The notes below the pieces were generated by a model that was given only the letters and a program-made list of their open reading frames with translations, did not search any database and was not told where the DNA came from. Position numbers and translations under genes: made by a program. Shown here piece after piece: positions 1 to 5,500 of a DNA stretch of 5,620 nucleotides. Within the stretch, counting starts at the first letter, position 1. Every line of letters begins with the position of its first letter. Origin of the DNA: Anaerolineae bacterium (GTDB lineage: Bacteria > Chloroflexota > Anaerolineae > Anaerolineales > E44-bin32); contig JAUVOZ010000135.1 of NCBI GenBank assembly GCA_030598885.1, positions 1-5,620 of the forward strand, given 5' to 3'.

Positions 1-639
1 CCGGGCGATCTCGTCCGCCAGGACTACCCCCAGCTCACCGCTCCTGATCACACTGTCCCCAAATTGCAGCATGATCCAACGAATTAGGTTGATGATCGCT
101 GAAGTGGTCATGGTCAGGCCAGCGGCGCTGAAGCCCAGCACGTACAGCCGCCGCACAGTGGCTGAGCCGCCCATCTCTGGAACAACCTTGGAATCCTCGG
201 TCACGATTCGCTGGTGATAAAACCAGAGCACAGCTAACACGACCATGGCCAACAAGTGGTAGAAAATTGCATCGACCAATGGCAGTTGCCGGTATAAATA
301 TTCATCATAGGTACTGGTTCCCCCCAGCAAGCGGCGGATTAAGTTGAAAGCGTTTGCCACAATTGGCCCCAGGAACGCAGCCATCATGCCATACATGTAT
401 AATCGACGCAGGGTGGCCCCCCGTTCCTCTACTTCCTTCCCGCTTAGTCGCTGCCCCCACAGCCAATGGGCCAGGAAAACCGGTAGCCCGACGATGACTA
501 CCGCGATTTGAAAAGCAACTGCCAGCGGGTCAATTCCAATGATAAACAGATTGCGCAACAGAGAGATCATAGCCCAGGTCACAGCCTGCAGGCTGATGGT
601 GCTTACGAGATAGATGTACCAACGACGAACTGTGAACAT
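1..639 (-). CDS. DUF5671-type multi-helix membrane protein, C-terminal end cut off by the window edge
   Basis: An open frame of 213 codons reads from ATG at 639 to the left edge without a stop. The start is set by a strong ribosome binding site, AGGAGGT (minus strand, 650-644), four bases before the ATG. The protein is very hydrophobic, with about five membrane helices visible. It is built of repeated units: each begins with an RR-aromatic motif (RRWYIY at residues 5-10, RRLYMY at 78-83, RRLYVL at 163-168). The first two helix pairs end in similar signatures, HWLWGQR (58-64) and WFYHQR (139-144). In the first three helices of the units a NL/LLR-type motif follows (LLRNL, NLIRRLL, NLIRWIM). 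This pattern fits DUF5671, a membrane domain of unknown function that I associate with Chloroflexota; the family name is from memory. The gene follows the 721-1212 gene by 81 nt and may share its transcript. Full length and function are unknown. Confidence 0.82.
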   Translation of the reverse strand, partial: MFTVRRWYIYLVSTISLQAVTWAMISLLRNLFIIGIDPLAVAFQIAVVIVGLPVFLAHWLWGQRLSGKEVEERGATLRRLYMYGMMAAFLGPIVANAFNLIRRLLGGTSTYDEYLYRQLPLVDAIFYHLLAMVVLAVLWFYHQRIVTEDSKVVPEMGGSATVRRLYVLGFSAAGLTMTTSAIINLIRWIMLQFGDSVIRSGELGVVLADEIAR

Positions 640-657
640 GATGACCTCCTAATGGCG

Positions 658-673
658 AACTGGATAAACAGTT
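658..673. repeat. Small inverted repeat between the two left-hand membrane genes
   Basis: AACTG (658-662) and CAGTT (669-673) are perfect 5-bp arms around a 6-nt loop, lying just upstream of the AGGAGGT ribosome binding site of the gene starting at 639. There is no T tract, so it is not a convincing terminator. It may be a minor mRNA hairpin or chance. Confidence 0.25.
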
Positions 674-720
674 AGGCAAGGGGACCAATTGGCTTATTCA
701 CACTAATCATACTACTACAT

Positions 721-1212
721 TTAATTGCACAGCTCCTCCCGCTCCCAACACCGGGAGAAATAATAATCCGCGTCCACGATCTTCCATTCGCCTTCTTCAA
801 GCTGAAGCCCCATCTCAAAGAAAGAAATCGATTGGCCGGTGTCGAACAAATCGCCGCTACGGAAATGGGATTCACGCACCCTCACGGTTGCCAGACTGCG
901 GGTGATTCTAGCTGACTCTACCGACAGGGTAGCGTCCTTGTTGAGGCGGAAACGCCAGGAATCATACTGTACGTGCTCAGCGAACTCTTCTGCCGATGCG
1001 GGGTAGCCGTCGAGGCTGGTCGAGAGATAGCTGTACGCCCGTTCATATTCTTCCTTTTGCAGGGCTACCAGATAATTATGAGCCACTCCCTCGGGGGTAT
1101 CTTCGGCTTGGTAGGTGAGTCCGGGCAGGGTGAGTGTGACTACAAGGGCCACGACGATCAGCAATACGATCGCGGCGACGATGCCGATGAGAAATTTATC
1201 GGTGCTCTTCAT
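721..1212 (-). CDS. Membrane-anchored hypothetical protein with an NTF2/DUF4878-like outer domain
   Basis: This 163-residue protein has a short basic start (MKSTDK), a single strong membrane helix at about residues 7-29, and a hydrophilic remainder. There is no lipobox cysteine near the helix, so it is probably an uncleaved anchor or signal-like segment with the rest outside the cytoplasm. The segment TPEGVAHNYLVALQKEEYER (39-58), followed by SYLS, and a later GEWKIVDADYYFS (141-153), resemble the layout of small NTF2-like or DUF4878-like domains: a helical start, then strands ending in 'W-K-I-V'. That is a resemblance, not a firm assignment. Two cysteines lie near the C-terminus (C155, C162). 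The ATG is preceded by GAGGAGA (1223-1217) with 4-nt spacing. The gene begins 34 nt after the acetyltransferase stop and precedes the DUF5671 gene, so co-transcription with both is plausible. Its base composition resembles the left-hand membrane gene more than the acetyltransferase. Function unknown. Confidence 0.8.
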   Translation of the reverse strand: MKSTDKFLIGIVAAIVLLIVVALVVTLTLPGLTYQAEDTPEGVAHNYLVALQKEEYERAYSYLSTSLDGYPASAEEFAEHVQYDSWRFRLNKDATLSVESARITRSLATVRVRESHFRSGDLFDTGQSISFFEMGLQLEEGEWKIVDADYYFSRCWEREELCN

Positions 1213-1246
1213 GTCATCTCCTCACTGAAATAAGGTGGTTGGAGCA

Positions 1247-2173
1247 CTATAGAGGGTAAGCGATTTGATATCCTGATTTATCTAAGTGTTTTGTCCATAG
1301 GCAACAGGTAAAGATCTTTCTAAAGCCCATCGTGATATAAAATGTCTGTCCCGATCCAACATATGCGTCGGTGGCTCCTAATTCTCCACACCGCCTGATG
1401 CCTTCTAATACTACAGCTTTTCCCAAACCCATACGACGGTAATCCGGATCGGTTGCGACAGGTTCAACATATGCGATCTTATTGCTCGCCTCATACCACA
1501 TCCCGCAGAAGGATATAAAATTTCCATCAGGATCTTCTACAACAATAGTTAGATCTTTCTTGAAATTAGGAGCTGATTGCATTTTCTTTCGACCTTCAAG
1601 CTCCTCTTCTGGCGGCTCACCTGGATGATTGAAACCTCGATGTAATACCCTGTGAATCTTGATCAGATCGTTGTCCTCTTGTAGGCTTTTCAATCGAAAT
1701 CCCTCAGGGACATTAATGCTTGGGAAGGGATCAACTATCTTCAACTGCGACATATCTTCCTGATGGGTTTCACCTTTGTGAAATCCCAGATCCTCTGCAA
1801 TCGCTTCAAATTCGTCGTCAGTTTGGTTAATGAAAACCTGTAGTAGTCTTCCTTCATTCTCATCGCGATACAAATACTCTTGAGCGTATTCCAGCATATC
1901 CTTTTTCAAGTATGAATAGTCTGGGCTTATCTCGATATATATTTCCCCCATTCGATGCTCATGGTGTACCACTCCTACTATATCACCGGCATCTTCCCAA
2001 ATGCCTATCTTGTTTAGACTCGATTCATCCAATAGTGGGTGATAATGCATATATTCCCAACGCGGCTGCAACCAATTGCGATGCTGGCCTTCTACGTTGT
2101 AGGTATTCACCAGAAATTGTCCCACCAATTCATAGTCATCTGGGTATTTGTAAGATCGTACGGTGACGCTCAT
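1247..2173 (-). CDS. Tandem GNAT-family N-acetyltransferase
   Basis: This 308-residue cytoplasmic protein would transfer an acetyl group from acetyl-CoA to an unknown amine acceptor. The C-terminal half (about 155-305) holds a full GNAT signature: strand YVEPVATD (235-242), the acetyl-CoA pyrophosphate loop RRMGLGKA (246-253, fitting the R/Q-x-x-G-x-G/A motif), helix AVVLEGIRRCGELG, then TFYITMGFRK (277-286), the usual 'Y..GF' end. The N-terminal half (about 1-150) also looks GNAT-derived, with a strand pair around IGIWEDAGDIVGVVHHE (56-72) and LGFHKGE (129-135), but it lacks a clear acetyl-CoA loop and is probably degenerate. This two-lobed layout is known in mycothiol-synthase-like and other tandem GNATs. 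The ATG has GGAGGG (2185-2180) 6 nt upstream. It follows the hydrolase gene by 87 nt. Composition is AT-rich (1501-1560 has 21 of 60 G+C). The substrate cannot be inferred. Confidence 0.9.
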   Translation of the reverse strand: MSVTVRSYKYPDDYELVGQFLVNTYNVEGQHRNWLQPRWEYMHYHPLLDESSLNKIGIWEDAGDIVGVVHHEHRMGEIYIEISPDYSYLKKDMLEYAQEYLYRDENEGRLLQVFINQTDDEFEAIAEDLGFHKGETHQEDMSQLKIVDPFPSINVPEGFRLKSLQEDNDLIKIHRVLHRGFNHPGEPPEEELEGRKKMQSAPNFKKDLTIVVEDPDGNFISFCGMWYEASNKIAYVEPVATDPDYRRMGLGKAVVLEGIRRCGELGATDAYVGSGQTFYITMGFRKIFTCCLWTKHLDKSGYQIAYPL

Positions 2174-2218
2174 GACTTACCCTCCAACACCAATCTCGGA
2201 CTAACGGTCAATATCATA

Positions 2219-2255
2219 CACCTGCCGTTTAACAGCCTCGGGATGAGCGGCAGTG
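2219..2255. repeat. Intergenic hairpin between the hydrolase and acetyltransferase genes
   Basis: CTGCCG (2222-2227) and CGGCAG (2248-2253) are perfect 6-bp arms, extended by CA/TG past one bulged C (2221). The 20-nt loop holds a 3-bp inner stem (CTC 2237-2239, GAG 2245-2247). No U tract follows on the minus strand, so a standard intrinsic terminator is unlikely. The loop-side arm contains GTTAAAC (minus, 2233-2227), which fits the integron core consensus GTTRRRY, but no partner arm was found. It may be an mRNA processing or attenuation hairpin, a decayed recombination site, or chance. Confidence 0.35.
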
Positions 2256-2260
2256 AATGG

Positions 2261-3070
2261 TCATGTAGACTCTAAGCCTCCCACAGGGGATCGATACTTC
2301 TGGAAACTATATAGATCGTGGGAGCTGATGGCTTCAATTTCGTCCCCATGCTTTCGAAGCAATTCACGTATTCTTGGAACGTGCCGACCTAGGATGCGGT
2401 ACACAAACCAACTTGGCAGCACTGCTGTAGTATATTTTCTGGGATCTAATCCGTGAAGATCAGAATCTGGATGAAAGGGTGAAGCCGCGTCCCCACACTG
2501 GAACAGCCAGCCATATTCCGAAGCAATTACTACTCCACAATGCCCGCGTGTATGACCAGGCAATGGTACGAGTCGAATGTCAGGTATAAGACCTTCGATT
2601 ATTGGCAGGCTTTTAAATCCGTACCAGTCTATCTCTTCGTCACCATGCACCACCCAATCAGGTCCGTGTGACCAGTGTGATGGATCATATGCTCTCTCTA
2701 TGAGGCCACGCGGATTCATTCCCGCTTCATACTCTGTTCGATAAATGTGAACTTTGGCTGCAGGAAAATCTCGCATTCCTCCAGCATGGTCAAAATGAAG
2801 GTGAGTGAGGACAATGTGTTGTACGTCTGATAACCTATATCCTAAATCCTCAATTTGATTGGCTGCTGTTTCCTCCATTTTGCATGGTATCCCAATCCAA
2901 TAAATAAAGAACCGCATTAGTCGGCTGGGATCAGTGTAATCTTGGCGGCCAATTCCGGTATCAACCAGAATCAATCCTTCATTTGTCTCAACTAATAGGC
3001 AATAAACAATCGCTTTCGCTCGCGGAAAACGAGCATTTAAAGATCCACAGTTTAGATGGTGGATTTTCAT
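2261..3070 (-). CDS. MBL-fold metallo-hydrolase (lactonase-like)
   Basis: This 269-residue cytoplasmic enzyme of the metallo-beta-lactamase fold carries the full ligand set for a two-metal site: H90, H92, D94 and H95 in THLHFDHAGG; H173 in PGHTRGH; D194 in CGDAA; and H251 in SSHDLYSF. The fold start LILVDTGIG (33-41) is also typical. The closest well-known relatives by layout and length are the AHL-lactonase/AttM-like hydrolases, which open lactone rings, but many family members act on other esters or thioesters, so the substrate is open. I chose ATG at 3070, giving MKIHHLNCGS, because family members often begin with M-(K/R)-(I/V)-HHLNCG. The frame extends four codons further to a TTG at 3082. 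The ribosome binding site is weak (GGA at 3080-3078, 7 nt away). The gene starts 19 nt after the core of the attC-like element, the spacing expected of a cassette gene. It is AT-rich (2821-2880 has 23 of 60 G+C). Confidence 0.9.
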   Translation of the reverse strand: MKIHHLNCGSLNARFPRAKAIVYCLLVETNEGLILVDTGIGRQDYTDPSRLMRFFIYWIGIPCKMEETAANQIEDLGYRLSDVQHIVLTHLHFDHAGGMRDFPAAKVHIYRTEYEAGMNPRGLIERAYDPSHWSHGPDWVVHGDEEIDWYGFKSLPIIEGLIPDIRLVPLPGHTRGHCGVVIASEYGWLFQCGDAASPFHPDSDLHGLDPRKYTTAVLPSWFVYRILGRHVPRIRELLRKHGDEIEAISSHDLYSFQKYRSPVGGLEST

Positions 3071-3089
3071 TATCTTTTCCAATAAACTC

Positions 3090-3155
3090 GCCTAACAACT
3101 CCGAGCTGAGTCAAGCGGCTTGAGGTCTTAGGCTCCGCCGAGTGAATTGTTATCC
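3090..3155 (-). other. Candidate integron attC recombination site (66 bp)
   Basis: Read on the minus strand (3155 to 3090), the element opens with GGATAACAATTCA and ends with TTGTTAGGC. The terminal GTTAGGC (3096-3090) fits the attC core GTTRRRY exactly. The opposing end has the AAC of RYYYAAC, within TAACAATTCA, the wording found in classical cassette sites such as that of aadA. TAACAA (3152-3147) pairs with TTGTTA (3098-3093), and TCAAGC/GCTTGA (3111-3116 and 3118-3123) gives an apical stem. The middle is imperfect, with short CTC/GAG pairings and a bulge. The first three bases GGA do not match RYY. Length is within the known range of about 57-141 bp. It lies 22 nt after the nucleotidyltransferase stop and 19 nt before the hydrolase ATG, as in cassette arrays. 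No second clear site and no integrase are visible. Confidence 0.55.
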
Positions 3156-3177
3156 ATCACACATTTGCCACCAAATA

Positions 3178-3609
3178 TCACCGGACTGAAAGAATTTCGC
3201 CGAGCTTCGCCGATAAATATCCACCCCGTTCAAAAACAACCTGTATGCCATCTTCAATAACGGACATAGTACCTTCATCTATAGGTTGTGCTAACCAATT
3301 CATATCGGTGATGCCAAATTCGACTTCTAATCCATTGGGATAGTGAGCGCGTATGCTTTGGGCCTTACCCCAATCTTCGAAATTAACCTTCTTGGGACAG
3401 CCAAAGTTTTCAATCCATGCAGGATTATTGATCATGGCTTCTGGGGAAGAAGTGATTATCACTAAGTCAACGTCAGATGATTCGGTAGCTTCTCCCCTTG
3501 CATATGATCCGACGAGTGCGATGGCGATGATATTCGATTGAGATTCGGACCAAGTATTTATCTGATTGAAGAAGCACCTGAGGTGTTCTGGGAATTCGGT
3601 TGACCGCAA
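3178..3609 (-). CDS. Small MNT-type nucleotidyltransferase domain protein
   Basis: This 143-residue protein has the polymerase-beta-like nucleotidyltransferase signature LVGSYARGEATESSDVDLVI (32-51). G34-S35 is the GS loop, and D46 and D48 are two of the metal-binding acids. The third acid is probably E95 or E97 in GLEVEFGI (93-100). A C-terminal stretch DEGTMSVIEDGIQVVFERGG (111-130) is shared, as I recall, by a family of lone nucleotidyltransferases in many bacteria. Such proteins transfer a nucleotide from an NTP to a small molecule or protein; relatives include aminoglycoside adenylyltransferases and MNT antitoxins. No HEPN partner gene lies beside it, so a HEPN-MNT toxin pair is not supported here. 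The start is TTG, directly after an in-frame TAA (3612-3610), with GGAGG 7 nt upstream. Size and the attC-like element 22 nt after its stop suit a gene cassette. Confidence 0.87.
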   Translation of the reverse strand: MRSTEFPEHLRCFFNQINTWSESQSNIIAIALVGSYARGEATESSDVDLVIITSSPEAMINNPAWIENFGCPKKVNFEDWGKAQSIRAHYPNGLEVEFGITDMNWLAQPIDEGTMSVIEDGIQVVFERGGYLSAKLGEILSVR

Positions 3610-3717
3610 TTAAACGCCTCCGATCAACGAAGAAACTGGACGCGATGCATAGCGGCGGCGAGTTTCAGGGAGAACTTAAGCTATTTGACGTTCAGAAACA
3701 TCCAACTTTTGTCAAGT
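3610..3717. other. Intergenic stretch between the cyclase and nucleotidyltransferase genes
   Basis: These 108 bases hold the ribosome binding site of the next gene. They also contain, straddling the cyclase stop, a 5-bp inverted repeat AACTT/AAGTT (3704-3708 and 3714-3718) with a 5-nt loop. A TTGACA hexamer (minus, 3715-3710) and a GTTGGAT fitting GTTRRRY (minus, 3706-3700) are present. Neither has a convincing partner: no TATAAT-like box at 16-18 nt, and no attC left arm. No clear terminator is seen. Confidence 0.4.
3617..3621 (-). promoter_or_regulatory. Ribosome binding site that fixes a TTG start
   Basis: GGAGG on the minus strand stands 7 nt before the TTG at 3609. An in-frame TAA immediately precedes that TTG, so no earlier start is possible, and the first methionine inside the protein comes after the GS loop and the catalytic aspartates. 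The TTG is therefore very probably the real start. Confidence 0.7.
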
Positions 3718-5328
3718 TCATGACGCGACGGACACGCAATTGCGTCCACCGGTCTTGGAGGCGTAAAGCGCCAGATCTGCCGCCTGCAATACCTCGTCAG
3801 CGGTCGCGCCATGGTCGGGGAATGTTGCCACTCCGCCCGAGAGGGTGGTATGTAGCAGTTGGTCCTGGTAGGGGATCTTGAGACTCTCAAACGCCACCCG
3901 CCACTGCTCGGCGCGGCGAAGTGCCGCAGCGGAGGACGAACCCGGCATAATTATCACGAACTCCTCACCCCCGTAACGGCAGGCGATGTCGGCGGTCCTC
4001 GTCTGCGCCCGCAGCAATCGGCCAAGGGCTTGCAGTACATCGTCTCCGGCCTTGTGTCCATACATATCGTTAAAGGTCTTAAAGTGGTCGATATCCAACA
4101 TCACCGCACTGACCGGTACTTGGTCGCGGGCTGCGCGAGCCAACTCCCGCTCTAGAGTTTCATCCAGGTAGCGGCGGTTGAAGAGGTCGGTCAACGCGTC
4201 GCGGATTGCCTGGTCGCGTAGGTTGGCCTGTAATGTTTCGATTTCAGCAAGTTGAGCGCGCAAGCGCTCGTTCGCTTGTTGGATTCCTTCTTCGGCGCGC
4301 CTGCGCTCGGTGACGTCGCGCACGGCAATGAGCCGGCCAGTGTAGCGGTTCTGGCGGTCGCTGACGGGCGAAATGGTCAACTCCAGATAACTATGATCCG
4401 CATCGGTCAATGCGATGTCGATCAACGTCGATCGCATATCCTGGATGTCGGTCTCCCACTCAGGCAATCCCGAGAATATTTCTTCGACGTGTTGACCGAG
4501 CCTGATCTTTGGCAGAGTGTGCAGGAGGTGCTGTGCTGCAGGGTTGAAGTCCACCACCCGGTTATGCTCATCCAGCACCAGCATGCCATCAGTCATCGTT
4601 TCGATCAGCGTGTCCCGTGCCACGGGCACCAGGGCAAGCAATTGATATCGAAAGAGGCCCCATGCAAGGACCACACCGGAGAAGGCTAATACGAGGGGGG
4701 TCAGTTCCAAGCCAGGGACCGGGCTGAGCCCGGCGACGTAGATCAGATTGCCCGCCCAAGGAGCGATTGCACCTACAATCATCGCTCCAGTCTGACGCCG
4801 GTACAACATTGGAAAACGGACGGCGGCCCAAACGAGAAAGACCGTTCCGATCAGCATGATCAGATATGAGTACCCAACGACACCGACAAAGTAACCCGTG
4901 CCGTGCTCGTAGATCAAGAGATTGCGTCCGACCGGGCTGGGCGAGAAACCCGACCAGATCAGGCCGTGCCATTCGTTGGTAAAAGCCAATCCCAATGTGA
5001 TAAGGGGAACAATGAATAGCAGCACGATGTTGCGTTTTGTGAGCCAGTGGTCCATCCGGTTGTATTCAAGGGCAAACAGAAGGTAGAGTACAGGGCAACT
5101 GAGCGCGCCGATGTATTCGATTTTTGACCAGAAGACCTTGCCCGGGATGCCGACTGTCGCATATTCAAAGGAATACCCTACCGACCAGAAGGTCACCGCC
5201 GACATGAGCAAAGCCAATGATGTTCCGCCGGGTATCGCCCGCCGTTTCCACGCCACAAACGCGACGACGGCCGCGATGCTTGCGGTGAAGGCACAAATGA
5301 TTGCGTACGATGTGACTTCGAAGGTCAT
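3718..5328 (-). CDS. Membrane-bound 7TM-PAS-GGDEF diguanylate cyclase
   Basis: This 536-residue protein should condense two GTP into the second messenger c-di-GMP. Domains in order: an N-terminal region of about seven membrane helices (about 8-230) resembling the histidine-kinase-type 7TM sensor (WSKIEYIGALSCPVLYLLFA, 67-86); a PAS domain (about 236-340, with GMLVLDEHNRVVDFNPAAQ and a closing AVRDVTERR); a coiled-coil linker (about 341-375); and a GGDEF domain (376-531). Catalysis looks intact: GGEEF at 453-457 and metal-site DIDHFK (412-417). The inhibitory site RTAD (444-447) sits five residues before GGEEF, so product feedback is likely. There is no EAL or HD-GYP domain. The start ATG at 5328 places the first helix at residue 8, as in relatives, but the nearest Shine-Dalgarno-like AAGGA (5347-5343) is 14 nt away. 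It is GC-rich (4261-4320 has 39 of 60 G+C), unlike the gene after it. The sensed signal is unknown. Confidence 0.93.
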   Translation of the reverse strand: MTFEVTSYAIICAFTASIAAVVAFVAWKRRAIPGGTSLALLMSAVTFWSVGYSFEYATVGIPGKVFWSKIEYIGALSCPVLYLLFALEYNRMDHWLTKRNIVLLFIVPLITLGLAFTNEWHGLIWSGFSPSPVGRNLLIYEHGTGYFVGVVGYSYLIMLIGTVFLVWAAVRFPMLYRRQTGAMIVGAIAPWAGNLIYVAGLSPVPGLELTPLVLAFSGVVLAWGLFRYQLLALVPVARDTLIETMTDGMLVLDEHNRVVDFNPAAQHLLHTLPKIRLGQHVEEIFSGLPEWETDIQDMRSTLIDIALTDADHSYLELTISPVSDRQNRYTGRLIAVRDVTERRRAEEGIQQANERLRAQLAEIETLQANLRDQAIRDALTDLFNRRYLDETLERELARAARDQVPVSAVMLDIDHFKTFNDMYGHKAGDDVLQALGRLLRAQTRTADIACRYGGEEFVIIMPGSSSAAALRRAEQWRVAFESLKIPYQDQLLHTTLSGGVATFPDHGATADEVLQAADLALYASKTGGRNCVSVAS

Positions 5329-5491
5329 CGTCTGGGGGGGTGTCCTTTCGCCTTGAGCGTTTGGAACACAGGCAATTCTACGTGATCAGTCTACTATCAT
5401 ATACGATGAAGTGCTAGTCTTTTGGGGTAAACAAGCCGTCCAACGGTATCGAACAAGGCTGTGCCTGTTATGATTAAAATTTTAATATTTT
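5329..5491 (-). promoter_or_regulatory. Leader region of the diguanylate cyclase gene
   Basis: This AT-leaning stretch lies upstream of the cyclase ATG. It holds AAGGA (5347-5343), too far from the ATG for an ideal ribosome binding site, a run of seven C on the minus strand (5340-5334) directly in the initiation region, and a possible -10 box TATGAT (minus) around 5402-5397 with no matching -35. A hairpin AACAAGGC/GCCTGTT (5452-5459 and 5463-5469, one bulge, 3-nt loop) also occurs. No known riboswitch was recognised; in particular the c-di-GMP (GEMM) consensus is not evident. Confidence 0.35.
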
Positions 5492-5500
5492 CCCCCCCAG
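5332..5500. repeat. Perfect 9-bp inverted repeat made of a G7 and a C7 run
   Basis: CTGGGGGGG (5332-5340) and CCCCCCCAG (5492-5500) are exact reverse complements, 151 bp apart. The inner copy starts 4 nt before the cyclase start codon. If transcription begins upstream of 5500, the two could pair in the mRNA and hide the initiation region. They could also be the remains of element ends. Confidence 0.45.
5473..5486. repeat. 14-bp perfect AT palindrome
   Basis: ATTAAAATTTTAAT is fully self-complementary and is followed by ATATTTT and then the C7 run. It marks an abrupt change from AT-rich to GC-rich sequence. It could be an AT-rich promoter-upstream or protein-binding site, or part of an element boundary. 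Confidence 0.5.

Noticed and set aside
671..677. A second GTTAGGC (plus strand), identical to the core of the attC-like site
   Set aside because: No RYYYAAC arm lies at a suitable distance, the region toward lower coordinates is coding, and the heptamer is part of a short AACTG/CAGTT hairpin. Such matches are expected several times per strand in this length.
973..1233. Plus-strand open frame opposite the anchored protein
   Set aside because: It is a shadow of the minus-strand gene, which has a membrane helix, a good ribosome binding site and protein-like composition.
3178..3609. HEPN-MNT toxin-antitoxin pair
   Set aside because: No HEPN-like helical protein is encoded on either side; the neighbours are a cyclase and an MBL hydrolase.
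3700..3715. TTGACA (-35-like) and GTTGGAT (core-like) just after the cyclase stop
   Set aside because: The base 17 nt downstream of TTGACA is not a -10 box (AACGTC there), and GTTGGAT has no paired left arm; it lies about 90 nt before the next start, unlike a cassette.
4252..4689. Plus-strand open frame of 145 codons opposite the cyclase
   Set aside because: It mirrors the PAS and linker coding sequence of the cyclase on the other strand and shows no domain of its own.
5438..5444. GTTGGAC (minus strand), and another at 5615-5609, both fitting GTTRRRY
   Set aside because: Neither has a matching RYYYAAC arm or attC-like folding around it, so they are treated as chance matches.
5452..5490. Hairpin AACAAGGC/GCCTGTT followed by T-rich sequence on the plus strand, as a terminator
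   Set aside because: The arms are bulged, the T tract starts about 10 nt late and is broken by A, and no plus-strand gene ends here.
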